Notes: generated from the letters alone by a model not told the origin. Shown: positions 44,673-57,285, counted from the stretch's first letter. The stretch is 64,000 bases of DNA from Asterias amurensis (GCF_032118995.1 NC_092659.1:10519177-10583176); one strand, 5' to 3'. A program made the numbers and translations.

Positions 44673-46812
44673 TCATGCATCAGCTTCCACAATGCTGCAA
44701 TTAAACTCTTTGGCAAATGCCTTTAAAAACACCGGCAATACTTCATGTACAGGGACATCGCGTTGGAGTTCACGAGCAAGAGATGTGATACCTTTATCCT
44801 TGAGTCCACAAGGAACAATGTTGTCAAACCATGAAAGGTCTGTGTTACAGTTTATACCTAGTCCATGGGTGGTGATATATCTGCTGCACTGTATTCCTGT
44901 ACGGGAAGAGAATAAAACAAGTAAAATAAGTGTGTCTAATATTTTAATGACATTGTAGTTTACATGGTTTGCTTTTCTTTGAGAATCAATAATCAACACA
45001 TCAACACCGTAAGCACAGCAAAGGCATGCTAAAATGCTTTACGATGATGGCTAAGATATTTTGTGAATGGAGAACAGAAATACCACGTTTGTGCATGTGT
45101 GGTTGTTTCAAGAGCGATCGCTGGGGACCTTGGTTATCATGACGTGTGTCGTTTCACACTAATGATCTCAGGCGATTCTTAAAGGAACACGTTGCCTTGG
45201 ATCGGACAAGTTGGTCTATAAAAAGCGTTTGAAACCGTTTGTTGTGAAATGTATACGGTTAGAAAGATGTTTTAAAAATAGAATATAATGATCCACACAA
45301 GTATCACTCAAAATTGCACGGTTTTCTTTTTACGTCGCGAACTATCACGGTCGGCCATTTATGGGAGTCAAAATTTTGACTCCCATAAATGGCCGACCGT
45401 GTTATTGGACGAGGTAAAAAGAAAACCACGCAATTTCGAGGCATATTTGTGTAGATCATTGTATTCTACTTTTACAACATCTTTCCAACCATATGCACTT
45501 TATAACAAACGGTTACAAAACGCTTTTCAAAGACCAACTCGACCGGTGTTCCTTTAACAGGGATGCGATTTTTGGAGGTCTTGATCCAGGCTGTTAATAA
45601 CGCGGGTCTGTGGCGATTTCATTGAACGATGCGCACTTCCAATTTTATTACAATGATGTGATTTCATTCCCAACCACCATCGTTTAATAATAATAATAAT
45701 AATAATTATTTTAACAAATTCTTATATTAGCGCATTTCACAATAACCATTCCAATGCGCTTTACATTAGTGCTCTGGTCATAGGGCCAATAACATCCCTG
45801 TAATGTTTCTCAGCTCCCTGGGGAGTATGTATAGCCCTGAGCTGCCTGTAAGGCACTTGTGGCTTTTCATACACAATATCAACATCTACCCTCGCAGGTA
45901 CCCATTTATACCTCTGGGTGAAGAGAAGCAATTATAGTAAAGTATCTTGCTCAAGGACACAAGTGTCACGACCGGGATTTGAACCCACACTCCGGTGAAT
46001 TAGCATCAGAACTTGAATTTGATGCTCTTAACCACTCGACCATGACACTCTACAAAAGAAATCTTGTGGAACGGGCTTGAGACGATTGCTAACAAACTTT
46101 CTTGCCTCCCTGGGGAGCAATATAACCTCATACAAGATGGTCAAGCTAATTAATACTGTAGCATAATACGTATGTACAATCATGTTAGACGAGCCATCTT
46201 CCAGTATACATGGTACATGTTTGTACTCATGCTTGGTGAACAAACAATTGTTCAGTACCCCAAAATACTGTGATGAAACATGGAGGAAGGAATAGCATCC
46301 ATGATAAATTAAACCCTTTTATCTTGGGGGCCTTACCAATAGCAGCAAGTTTATTGTCCTTCACCCAGACACCTGTGTCACATGAAGTACCAGCTTTAAC
46401 ACCTAACTCTTGGCATGTGTGAATAACTGTTCTTTCAAGCTGAGAAATGTACCAACGAACACTCTTCTTGAAATGATGTAAGTTCAGAATTGGGTATGCA
46501 ACTAGCTGTCCAGGTCCATGAAATGTAATTAAACCACCACGGTTAGTTCGATGAAAATGTGCTCCCAAGTTCTTTAATTTTTGTTCCTCGGAGACTAGGA
46601 AATCTCTACTCCTCACACCTATTGTGTACACTGGTTCATGTTCACAGATGAGAATACTGTCTCTTGGTTTGGATGGACCCAAAACAGGGACTTTTAGGTG
46701 GTCCAAATAACGCCTTGCAAGAATTTGTTGAGTGTTTCCAGGCATCCTGGTAAGCAATACGCCCTAAATGAATGACAAAGACTTGGCGATGCAATGACAC
46801 ATGTCCAGCCAT
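44673..46812 (-). CDS. LIPT2: Lipoyl(octanoyl) transferase 2, mitochondrial; two exons, apparent frameshift in exon 1
   Basis: LIPT2 (bacterial LipB homologue) moves octanoyl from acyl carrier protein to the lipoyl domain of GCSH in mitochondria, the first step of lipoate synthesis. Exon 1 is 46337-46812 and exon 2 is 44673-44896, joined at a split glycine codon (GT donor, AG acceptor). Family signatures are present: EHEPVYTIG, RGGLITFHGPGQL, the lysine of NKLAAIG, the THGLGINC block, and the nucleophile cysteine in NIVPCG. The C-terminus FLKAFAKEFNCSIVEADA ends at a TGA. The family-like N-terminus (VFVIHLGRIAYQDAWK) begins at an ATG at 46810-46812 but is one base out of frame with TQQILARRYLDHL. 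One surplus base near 46731-46740 explains this. If the shift is real, a shorter protein from the ATG at 46755-46757 (215 codons including stop) remains open. Intron 1 carries a SINE and a palindromic MITE. Confidence 0.93.
45183..45553. mobile_element. TTAA-flanked palindromic MITE family D, copy 2
   Basis: Ends AGGAACACGTTGCCTTGG / GGTGTTCCT are flanked by TTAA at 45179-45182 and 45554-45557. The centre folds perfectly (CACGGTCGGCCATTTATGGG and its inverse around CAAAATTTTG). It lies in LIPT2 intron 1. Confidence 0.85.
45688..46052 (-). mobile_element. tRNA-derived SINE with Meta-type central domain
   Basis: The reverse strand begins with a tRNA head (CATGGTCGAGTGGTTAAGAG, B-box GTGGGTTCAAATCCCGG). 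The central CCTTGAGCAAGATACTTTA follows, then GGTATAAATGGGTACC, AAGCGCATTGGAATGG and an (ATT)n tail. The central block resembles the conserved 'Meta' SINE domain. It lies in LIPT2 intron 1. Confidence 0.8.
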
Positions 46813-47437
46813 GACAATGTATGTAGACCCTGTGTTTGGAAGAGAAGAGAGAGAATAATTATTTTTCTACATACATGTATGTACTGGAAATCAAAATCCA
46901 AATCCAACATTTAAGAGATAATGCTAACCATGCCCAATATGACATGGAAAACACCTGCAAAAACATACCTTTACCAGACAAGTTTGAAGGTGTGTCTGTG
47001 ACGTACAAACACCATTTTACAATTGTTGCACGCTGTGACGGATCCATGGTGTATTAATGGTGTATAAATGGCACATGAAGCAAAAATGTGTGCCTATAAA
47101 CATACTTTTTTAGCACATTCGTTACTTGAGCATGTAACAGATTTAGTATGAATCTGCCACAGGCCTGTATAATTAAAAAGTTTTACATCCCATTTTAGCA
47201 GCTTGTGGTAATGAGTTAATTCCATAAGGTTTCTCGCGATTCAGAACCGCAATGCTTTGTGGGAAGGCATATGGGGCAGTTTGCTATGCAATGCGCATTG
47301 TCATGCACGACTAGCGCACGCATTGCCTACCTTTGTGTGGGTTCAACAACGTCCTCTTTTGAAATTTTGCTATTGGCGATAAACCTTATGGTTAAGAGTG
47401 AGCGATGCATGCTGGGAAAAAATGGTGTGGCAAGATG
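46813..47437. promoter_or_regulatory. LIPT2 upstream region with two ZNF143-like sites
   Basis: GCAATGCTTTGTGGGAA (47249-47265) and GCGATGCATGCTGGGAAA (47402-47419) match the ZNF143/STAF promoter element (inverse TTCCCAGCATGCATYGC), usual near CpG-type start sites. A plus-strand ATG in good context (AAGATGG, 47435-47437) opens MECVFATPNQIPIEV but stops after 23 codons. The first site lies within a segment repeated at 59351-59455, so it could be repeat-borne. Confidence 0.4.
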
Positions 47438-47639
47438 GAGTGCGTTTTTGCGACCCCCAACCAAATCCCAATCGAGGTCAACAAGTCGGTTTACTGGTTG
47501 ATCTGAACAGCATCGTCACCGCACTCGACCAAATACGCGATACACAACCGATGACCAATATTTCTGGTTGGGGTTGCCACAAAAACGCCACTCTATGAGA
47601 CCCCAGGACTTCGTAACGCAACTAACAACCTCATGACAT

Positions 47640-48600
47640 GAAGTGGAGTGTACTCCTCACTCAACCTCGTTCCCAAGGGTGATTGATCTCCCCGCGCCAT
47701 TTTTTCCTATCTGAAAACATTACAGAGTTCATGGTAAGACAAGACTCATCAACGATCACACATTAAAAATAAACTTCCGCTATCTAATGATGTATCTAGC
47801 CTAGGCAGGCCCGCGAGAGCGGGGGGTGCTGTGGGTGCTGCAGCACCCCTAGCAAAAATGAAGGGGGTGCTGGAATATGCTATAGCACCCCTACTTTTCG
47901 AACGTTAATGGTTGTAACATTATAACTATTTTTAACTCGCCCCTAAAATCCCGAGTGAAAACTTTGTAACACTTTATAACAAATCAATTTTTAACTCCCA
48001 CTATTTAGCCGGCGGCGCTACGTTAAAATCATGCAGCAAGGATCGGATAGAACTGCTTTTAAAAACACACTATACCATGTATACATGTACAATGCCATGC
48101 GTGAGGAGGGAGGGAGACGTCTAGCTGTGTGTATGGCGATCGCGATGTTGTGAAGTCCCTGCACTGCCGCCAGCGCCCAAACCATTATGATCGATTCTTA
48201 GTACGAATGTCAGACAACTTGTCCGTTCGGACAACTCGACGGTTCAGACAACTCGACTTTGAGACAACTCAATGCATGGCCAAGACAAGTCAACGGTGAG
48301 CGGCGACCTCCATTACTGTCATGTTTACACGATTTTTTTCTGTATAGCCTAAATCCTGCGATTCTATAATTTATCATTATTATTTATCAATTATATCACA
48401 AGAAAGTGTGGTGTCTAGTAAAGCCATACGTGGAAGAAACATCTGTAATGATTATTGTCCTGTGAGACTTTGTGTATGACTCTATTACTTAGCCAGCTGC
48501 AGTTCTCTACAAACTTATTCAAGACAGGTTAACAAAAAATTAAAACATTTAAAACATTATTATAAAGCTCTATAGTATTATTAGAAAACTTACTTTTGTT
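47640..48600. other. Intergenic, repeat fragments only
   Basis: CAACCTCGTTCCCAAGGGTG (47646) has a relative at about 29842. An inverted piece of the CGACTTGTCT-type block lies at 48205-48330. No gene is recognised. Confidence 0.45.
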
Positions 48601-48604
48601 TCAA

Positions 48605-49400
48605 TTTACTTATTGGCCCTAAGATTGCACTACAGAACATCTAGAATGCAAAATTTTCCCAGGCCCTTACGCAGGCCAGGACCCCAGGCCGCAAAAGGCT
48701 TCGCATTCCGCTTTATAGCAGGCTCCATCTTTAATAGATGTAACCACACTCACCAAACCCCACCCAACCCACCAACCCACCCCGAACCCACCAACCCCCA
48801 CCCCCTCCCCTAAAACTTCTTGTCTTTGATGATGCTGATGATGGTAGGGATGAAACACCGGCTGAGCATTATAATGCAGAAACAGTATTGGATATTTCAA
48901 ATCTATAATTGTTTTTAGGTACAATAACCATGATAGCAAAAATAGATGCATATATCATACCTTGAAATTGGCATTAAATTCCAACATCTGAGAGGGGGTC
49001 ATTTATCAACTCTCAGACTCCCTAGATTGCACCAGAGAGCATCTACGGCCTAAAAAAGAAAATTCCTGGGGCTCAAAGCAGGCCCCGGACACCACGCCGT
49101 AAATGTTGTTCCCCCCCCCCCCCCCAACTTTGCAAGACGGATTGACACCCCTGGTTTGTCGGAACATAGCTGTCGATGCTGTTAAAAAGAAGAACAACTT
49201 TTGTAGAATATTTGCCTTTGTATTTGTGTGTAATAAAATGCATTGTGGGTTTTTTGTTTTTTTTAATTGCCAATAATATCCTACCTCCAAAAGATACATT
49301 TAAGCGCCAAAGTAATGGCTCAGAATGCACGACGGAGCATCTAGGACCAAAAAACTTGCGGGGCTCTTAAGCAGGCCCCGGACCCCACATGCCCCACGCC
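48605..49400. repeat. Three related degenerate repeat fragments
   Basis: Segments at about 48618-48740, 49025-49105 and 49325-49400 share ATTGCAC/ATGCAC, GAGCATCTA, a CAGGCCCCGGACCCCA-like core and GCCGTAA/GCCGCAAAA. A partial relative is at 42655-42735. Class unknown. Confidence 0.55.
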
Positions 49401-49763
49401 GTTATTGGCATTCGCATACCGCGATTGCCGATTCTCTGGGAAAATCCAGCACCCCTTGGCAAAAATTTGCTCTCGCGGGCCTGAGCCTAGGGGACTGTTT
49501 ACATCGGGCACAGAGAGTTAAAAGATTTGCCACGATTTTTAGGGGACACCTTGAAAAACCGACCTCCTACACACCCCCCCGGACCGGTTTTTGCATAGCC
49601 CCCGGGACACAATTGCATATGCCAAAAGTATCAGGAGCGGACAGTATTGCATGGCGGACAAAAATTGCATCTGACACCGTGACCGGCGGGCATCGACACG
49701 ATAGATAGATCATAATGGAGCAATTGCTCCATGGATAGATAGACATGATGATGTTACGCAGCC

Positions 49764-51778
49764 ACTTGATAATTGTCCCAACTATAGTTGGGACTGGTCC
49801 CAACTTGAGTGTTTAAAGTTGGGGCGTCCCAACTATAGTTGGGACAGTAATGCAGGGTACCAGCGCGTTGCAGGGTACCAGGGTTGTTTTTTGCTGCATG
49901 CTGTGTGTGGTGTGCACGCACAGCAGCATGGATGATGCAGAGGACTGTCTCGTTGGTGTGAGCTAGTCTTGAAATCAAGTCGGTAATTGTTTAGCAGTGT
50001 AGTTTTAAGGGACGGTACTTTTGTGGCTGGAGCGTGGCTGGAGCGTGGTAGAAGGGTTCGAGTGGGTAAATTAATTCTTCTCAAGAAAACTCTTAATACA
50101 GTCATTTGACCAGTTCGGGATCATTGACCAGTTCGGGATCACTTCAACTTTGCAATAACCAAATAATTATATCACTTCTCATTTATTACCAATTTCTGTT
50201 GATAAATGTGAAGATTAACACCCATTAAACCAACAAACCCCAAAATAAGGTGCCAAATATCATCAGAAAATAAATTATGGCTGTTTTCCCTGAAGGTTGT
50301 CTGCGAAATTTATAATTTTCTTGTTTAAAAATGTTGGTTTGAAAAACACTGTTAAAACTTCTTACCTGTAGAATTGATATGCCGGGGCAAAAAATATTTA
50401 TGTAAAGTGATAAGAATGTGTAAAAAGACATTCCTGTAAATACTGTGCAGTCATCTTGTTTTTTTTGAGGTGACGAAGATCCCAAAATCTTCTTTGGGCG
50501 GGCAGCTTACCCTTGACCAGTTTCGGGATCACTCAACATCTCATGCGTCAAATTGTGCCGCACTAACTTACAAAGTCAGTAAGTATGGTAAAATCATACT
50601 ACTGTAATAGAAAGTTTATTTAGTTGATTTTGAGAAACATTACTTCAACAAATTCTTGTAGATTTTTTATTTTGTGAGGAAATTAAACTTGGAGGGGTCA
50701 ATATTGCTTTTTAGGTTCGCTTCACTTTTTCATTTGCCTTTGCTGTTGTTTTGAGGTTTTGTGGCTGGGTTTTTGCGCTGCTATTGAGGACACTTGCATG
50801 ACATTCACTAAAGAAAGGAAGTCCAAGTCCATGCCAACACACCTCTGAAGTTTCGTGTCCTTGAGAGACAGTTTTATGAATGGGAGTATGGGTTTGCAAT
50901 AAAGGGCACTCTACTGATTCAGAATAGATTCAACTGATCCTGAACTGGTCAAACAGGTGACGATACTTTTCTCAAAGCCTCTTCAAAAGAACTAATATTT
51001 TTTCGTCAGTGAATACTTGGTGAGTTTTATGACATGTTTAGGTAAATTGATAAACTTTTTTGTTTAAGATATCAAAGAGATTGCAACAAAAAACAATGTG
51101 AATTCAAAAAGTGATCCCGAACTGGTCAAACGACTGTATATAGTTTTATGTTGAAAATTACAGTGTTACAGTTTGAACCAACTTGTACAAATAGAGATAT
51201 GAACTTGTGTTGTGGGCATCAAACAAATAAACATGCCTAGGGGCTAAGACAACTTGAACAAGCGAAGTCAAGTTATTTCTACAGTTGGGACTGGGGGTCC
51301 CAACTAGAGTAGTGACTATCCTAACTGTACCAATGACTGTCCTAACTATAGATGAGACCATCTCTACCCAATAAAATGTTATAAAATAAATTTTGTCTAT
51401 CCCTACTGCAACAGTTGGGACAGTCATTACTACAGTTGGGGCTGGGGTCCCAACTAGAGTAACAGTTGTCCAATCTTCTAATTCTATGAGGAGACCATCC
51501 CTACCACTCAGCTAAAATATTATCAACCTGGGCCTATCCCACAGACTACGCTGATGATGAGTTGTTGGAACAGTCAACCCATTGATACAGTTTTGAACGG
51601 CAGTCAATTCTGTGTGGCTGATGCAGAGAAATAACCGCAGTCTGAGACTTGAAATCAAGTCTACACAGTTTGGACCCGACAGTACAGTAATCCACGCATG
51701 TACTACTGCTGTTTAAGAGCTCTATGTGAAATCCCAACTACAGTTGGGACGCCCCAATAGTTGGGACGATTATCAAGT
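49764..51778. mobile_element. ~2-kb TIR element split by a nested element
   Basis: Inverted ends ACTTGATAATTGTCCCAACT / AGTTGGGACGATTATCAAGT. Both sub-terminal regions repeat CCCAACTATAGTTGGGA-type short palindromes (49780-49860 and 51280-51470, 51730-51760). Without the nested copy it is about 0.98 kb. No transposase ORF was recognised. Confidence 0.75.
50099..51136. mobile_element. 1,038-bp Tc1/mariner-like non-autonomous element nested in the 49764-51778 element
   Basis: Inverted ends CAGTCATTTGACCAGTTCGG / CCGAACTGGTCAAACGACTG are followed inside by GGATCA/TGATCC and flanked by TA (50097-50098, 51137-51138). Sub-terminal GACCAGTTCGGGATCA repeats occur at 50110, 50129 and 50516 (variant), with an inverted variant near 50930. 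There is no convincing transposase frame. Confidence 0.75.
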
Positions 51779-52076
51779 TTGGACGGAACAATAATAGACT
51801 ACTCCTGAGTCCTACCCCATGGTCCTACTACTAGTCCTAGAACTATACTATAAACATGATAAAGGTTGTGGTTCTAGGGGTGGGGGGGGGGGGGGGGGGT
51901 AGTAACACTCACTTAAACTTCCGAGACAATTAAATTATCGATGTCCAGATTACCGCTCTTGCATCCTGCGGTGTCAAATATCTATGCCCATATCTATTCC
52001 GCGTTAAGTTGGTTTATTATTGTTTGACGTTCGACTATGAGGGGCCGTTTATGACTAAATGAGCAAACCCATATAT

Positions 52077-54305
52077 GGGTCATTCCATGTCAGACGGACC
52101 AACGCACTTTTTTACCTCATGTCTTCCGATTTTGATAAAAATTGCTGTGCTTGCTCAGCAATTTTTAACCCGATCGGACTTACCATGTGGTCAGGGCAGA
52201 AACCACTAAAATCTGACATTTTTAGGGTATATACCACCTTTTTGGTAAAAATATGTCATAACCATGTCAATTCTCATCACATATATGCAAATTTGGTATC
52301 AAAATGATGAGAATTGCATGCTCAAATCAATTCTTTTGTCAAAAATAATGAAGGTCACTGTAATCTTTAAAATGTTATCGTGACCTTTGACCCAGTTTTC
52401 GAAATAATGTATCATTCCAAAAATCAATGAAATAAAAATCTCTTGATAGAGCATGTCTTCCTCTATCAGAATCCACAAAGAAACAACTGGGCTCTTCAAA
52501 ATTCACGATTTTATGACTATTTTTGTACAGTTGTTAGGTTACAAACTAGTCAATTTATATACTTTACATAATAAATCCACCATTAAAACTCACTCTTCTG
52601 TTTCTAAAGTTGCTTTAAGTGTTCATGGTTTTTTTCTTGTTGAGGGCTGATGTGGTTTAGCCAGAATCAAACTATCAGCAGTGCGCACCCAGGATTTATT
52701 ATTTTTGGGGGTAGGGCAATATTTTCCCCACAAATTTCTTTCGAAGATTGTAAAACAAGAAATCAAAACAAATCAAATAAACAAATTGAATACCTTGGAG
52801 GGCCGGGATCAATCCCCTAGACCAATCGTCCCCACCCCCCCCCCCTTTTGGGTGCACCCCTGTGATTATTAGTGATCCCAATTAGAGATTACATCAAAGT
52901 TGGAGAAGCTGTCTGCCTTTCTTCAGTAGATCACAAACTTATGCAGTCTTACTTTAACTCCCTGTGATTAATCATGAACAACAAATTAATGCATAATAAC
53001 TTTCTGAGAAATCCTCAAGAACAATTTGTTTACCATGCTGCAACTCTGACTTCAGGGCCCATTTTAACAGAGCTGCTCAGCCGCCTTTGTGCTAACTGTG
53101 CGATTTCCATTTAACCGTATAGCACACGAAAAGGCATGCTAACCTTCCGATGAAGTCAGAGTTGCAGCATGGTGACTTTTTTTGTTTACCATCTTGGAAA
53201 GAATTTTGTTTCAGAAACCGCCCCCCCCCCCCCCCCTCCAGCCACAACCCAAATGAAATTCTGGGTGCGTCACTGCTGGTATGTTAAAGTATGATTCTGG
53301 TTAGACCACATCAGCCCTCAACATGAAAAAATCCCAAACCATTAAAAATTTTAGTAACTTTGGAAAGTTTTTTATTTTTTATTTTTATTTATAAAGTAAA
53401 GTACATGTATATAAATTGACTACTTTGTAACCTACCAACTGTACAAAAATAGTCTTAAAGTTGTAAATTTTGAAGAGCCCAGTTGTTTCTTTGTGGATTC
53501 TGATAGAGGATGACATGCTCTATCAATTGATTTTCATTTCATTGATTTTTGGAATGATGCATATTTCAAAAATTGGGTCAAAGGTCACGATAACATATTA
53601 AAGATTACAGTGACCTACATTTCAGAAAATTAATTTTTGACAAAAGAATTGATTTGAGCATGATTTGAGCATCGTTTTGATACCAAATTGGCATATATGT
53701 GATAAAAATTGACAAGGTTATGACATATTTTTACCAAAAAGGTGGTATTTTTACCTTAAAATGTCAGATCACAGTGACTTGTACAAAAATAGTATAAATT
53801 GACTACTTTGTGACCTACCAACTGTACAAAAATACTCTTAAAGTTGTAAATTTTGAAGAGCCCAGTTGTTTCTTTGTGGATTCTGATAAAGGAAGACTTG
53901 CTCTATCAAGTGATTTTTACTTCGTTGATTTTTGGAATGATACATTATTTCCAAAACGGGGTCAAAGGTCACGATAACATATTAAAGATTACAGTGACCT
54001 ACATTTCAGAAAATTAATTTTTGACAAAAGAATTGATTTGAGCATGATTTGAGCATCGTTTTGATACCAAATTGGCATATATGTGATAAAAATTGACAAG
54101 GTTATGACATATTTTTACCAAAAAGGTGGTATTTTTACCTTAAAATGTCAGATTTTAGTGGTTTCTGCCCTGACCACATGGTAAGTCCGATCGGGCTAAA
54201 ATCTGCTGTGCATTCATTGCTCATAGGACCTACAAGCACAGCAATTTTTATCAAAATCGGAAGACATGAGGTACAAAAGTGCGTTGGTCTGACATGGAAT
54301 GACCC
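52077..54305. mobile_element. 2.2-kb fold-back element with long inverted arms
   Basis: Ends GGGTCATTCCATGTCAGAC / GTCTGACATGGAATGACCC (exact) open arms of about 600 bp (52077-52676 versus 53288-54305). The right arm is longer because ~383 bp is tandemly duplicated (units starting 53412 and 53795). Arms share CAACGCACTTTT, CTCATGTCTTCCGATTTTGA and GGGTCAAAGGTCACGATAAC. No transposase was seen. Confidence 0.85.
53029..53178. repeat. Palindrome nested in the centre of the fold-back element
   Basis: ACCATGCTGCAACTCTGACTTCAGG pairs with TGAAGTCAGAGTTGCAGCATGGT (only the core is quoted: ATGCTGCAACTCTGACTTC). The inner part is AGCCGCCTTTGTGCTAACTG. Confidence 0.7.
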
Positions 54306-54417
54306 ATAGGAGCAAAACCATTATATAATATGAGGGGCCGTTTATGACTAAATGAGCATCCCATATATATAGGAGCAAAACCATTATATAAGAGCAAAAC
54401 CATATATATAAGTATGA

Positions 54418-54720
54418 GGGGCCGTTTATGACTCATATTCGACGTTCGAATGTCAAACAAGAACCAGTTACTTGTTTGACATTCAACATTCAGTTGTGCA
54501 TAATTAATTCGAATGAATTGATCATTAATGTTTCAATCCAGTTGTGATCCAGGGCCCGATTTCATAAAGCAGAAAATACTGCAAAAAATGGGCGGGCCAT
54601 CTGTCACAAAATGTAAACTTTATTGACTTATCTGGTTATCCTACAGTTTCTGCTAAGCAATATTTGTCTATGCAAGTTTTTGTGCTTATGCTTTATGAAT
54701 GGGCCCAGACACTGACAGCT
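54418..54720. repeat. Left partner of a distant inverted repeat (partner 58240-58500)
   Basis: GAATGTCAAACAAGAACCAG, TTACTTGTTTGACATTCAAC, TTGACTTATCTGGTTATCCT and ACAGTTTCTGCT recur inverted at 58252-58500. They bracket a 3.5-kb interval and could be the ends of one element or two opposed copies. Confidence 0.7.
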
Positions 54721-55066
54721 AGGCCTGGCTGCATGTGGGTACTACTTCTACTGCACTTGTTTATAGCATAGAGTAAGGGTCCAAGGACCACACCCAATGA
54801 GAAGACGTATTCTTGCCGTTCAGGGCAGTGATGGAGGACACACCAAGTATTGGGGACTATCTTCAGAATCATCAGCAGTAGAGTTTATAAAGATGAAAGC
54901 AGAGAGTATACCTTTTCAGCAGTGAAGTGAAAACCAAGGAGCTACTGCAATAAATTTCATGTAACGTAAAAAAAGGAGAACCTATTGTGTCTTCTGTCTT
55001 GATTTTGTGTGTGATGATGCTGAGTGAATAGGGGCTTTGTAACTTTTGAAATTCGACCTTAATTAA

Positions 55067-55240
55067 AGTCACCTGGAAGTGGTATTTTGTCAAAAGCTTT
55101 TGCCACTAAAAATTAATATGTGTTTTGATGAGTGGAATTATGAATAAACAGTAAACTAAGGTTCTAAAAATTAGTTTTTACTTACAAATTTAAAATCAGA
55201 CCCGACCCGAGAGAGCGCTGTTCGTGACGTTAATCGAGGA
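55067..55240 (+). mobile_element. 5' part of a TTAA family E element (truncated)
   Basis: Preceded by TTAA (55063-55066), it reads AGTCACCTGGAAGTGG and follows 59672-59850 to GCTGTTCGTGACGT(T/C)AATCGAGG. It then diverges, and no right end was found. Confidence 0.7.
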
Positions 55241-56397
55241 GCGATATTATTTTACATAACTACGGTAAAACGGAGCACTCTGAGCAGACTGCACGTGTAT
55301 TTTCTTTCCTAGGACGAACGTGGGCAATTAACATAAAATTGGCGTGTTTTTGCCCCCAAAACACTCTCGCGCATGCACGAGCTTTAGTGATGACCGCAAG
55401 GGACCTTTGGCCGCTGGTGGTGGTATTAGTTTTTACTGATAATTCTGTAAGACTTTGCAAAGGGCTTTTCTTTTGATTTAGTAAGTAATATTTGATTTGG
55501 GGTTTTTTAATCCTTATTTATTCTGTAAAAATTAATTGAAAACTTATAAATAAGATAATTTTTATTTTCATGTTTTATCGTGCTGACTAATATTGTAAAA
55601 AAAATAGAAAAATTTTAATAAAATAATATATATATTCATAACTTGTGTATTATTAATAACTTGTGTATTATTCAAAACTTGTGCCAGCTAGAAGTCGACC
55701 ACCACTCACCGGCACAGCAGCTGTGGCAGTCTGCAAGCAATCGTCTGGTTTGGGCGGCTCTACGTCCCCCTTGATGGTCCACAGAGAATGATGATGATGA
55801 TGATGTGTATTACTCTCTTAAGCAGTTTTGTTTTTCTTGATTTTAATTGTTTTTTAAAGTTTGTTTTGCCCCAATGGCCGCTCTTCGAAAAATATCTCTG
55901 AACTGCGAAAATGTGCAAAAAACTTATAAAATATTCTCTTTTTTTCATTGATCACAATGGTAACAGCAAACAAAATTATCAAATGTGTAAGCTTACACAG
56001 GCTACAGTATCAATTGAAACATAATTAAAACAGTTTCGCTATTCTTTGGTGGAGAGCGCGTCACGTGGGTGTGTATAAACCATAGATATAGCCATATAAC
56101 ACCTAGATCGGCCGCGCGTATACATACGCGGGTTCTAGAATGGGGGCAGCCAGCCTATCTCCAACGTTCATCTTCTACCAGCACGTGACTTTTAGCGCGT
56201 CCAAAGTGGTTAAAGTTGTGCCACATCACGCGATACGCGCGCACTGCATTCCCTTATAAGGAGTTGTTTACCCGAGGGCGGCTGAGGGCTTTACCATTTT
56301 ATAGCTGGAGGGGTGTTGTGTTGAAAGAAATCTAACAATTTTTGCATTTATTTTACCTTTTGACCAAAAGGTATTGATGTTTTTGACCGAAAAGGTA
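55241..56397. other. Intergenic; no gene recognised
   Basis: AT-rich DNA with scattered CpG-rich patches near 56.0-56.3 kb. No exon, ORF with family resemblance, or clear repeat boundary was seen. Confidence 0.4.
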
Positions 56398-56606
56398 CAA
56401 TGGGAATCAAAGTGTGTTGAATCGGTTTTCAACTATAAGGGAATCAATGTGTGGTGAAGAGGTTTTCAACTAGTGGTTTAATCCCAACGAGGCCAGGTTC
56501 TTGATAATTTTACCGAGAGGAAGTCGGGGTAAATTATCAAGAATCAGAGCTCGGCGGGTTTAAACCATTGAAAACCGATTCAACACACTTTGATTCCCAT
56601 TTTGGC
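56398..56606. repeat. Palindromic MITE
   Basis: AATGGGAATCAAAGTGTGTT and GAATCGGTTTTCAA pair with GAATCGGTTTTCAATGG-type inverse ending AACACACTTTGATTCCCATT. The inner CTTGATAATTTTACC pairs with GGTAAATTATCAAG. The phrase around GGGAATCAA is also repeated directly at 56440. Confidence 0.75.
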
Positions 56607-57285
56607 TCTAGCACCCTTGATATAAAATTCTTTTCCTTTTTTGTTGTCGGGTTCCCATATAACCACTTATCAAAAATGGTACAATAAAATGCTACAATAT
56701 TGTGAAGGAACCCGACTTATCATTGGAACGGCCGTGTGCGCGCCCCGCTGAAAACGGAACAAGTTGTCAAGACGGCTGAGAAAGTTCCCGCTAAAAAATC
56801 ATTTTATGTTTACCCCCTTTAAAAAAAAAGGGGGAAGGGGTCGCGCCACGAACCCGCCACCTACGTTGAAAATAATCTCATTCTTCTTTCACGACGAGCG
56901 CCATACAAGCATACACAAACGGTGCGCTGTGTGTAGTGCACGTACATTCCCTATATAAAATTAAAAGATTTCGAATACGTTCTACCCTTTGAACGCAAGG
57001 CGCGCGGCCGTTGAGACTGCCTGGACGCGTCCATTTAATCAAAGGGTGCGTTTATCTCTAAATAGTGTTAATTCACCCAATTTTTACACTAGAAAACATC
57101 GTACAATGATTTCTTTTTTGCATTGCCAACTGCTTCAGCTGCTTCAGTAACTTAATAATTTAATAAGCAACATATATTTAGCGCAAACGACATGTCTTAC
57201 ATACTATGTTTAAGATGTGCGCTTGCCTCAGAATTAACATTACCTGCGGCGAATGTTCCCGTCCGTCAACAGACGATCGTATGCG

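Noticed and set aside
47435..47506. Short plus-strand frame MECVFATPNQ.. as a divergent gene partner of LIPT2
   Set aside because: Good start context, but it stops after 23 codons and no in-phase donor or next exon was seen.
49109..49124. Long C or G homopolymers here and at 51880, 53220, 58195 and 62541 as quadruplex or regulatory sites
   Set aside because: Plain mononucleotide runs, whose lengths are unreliable in assemblies; no surrounding structure supports a role.
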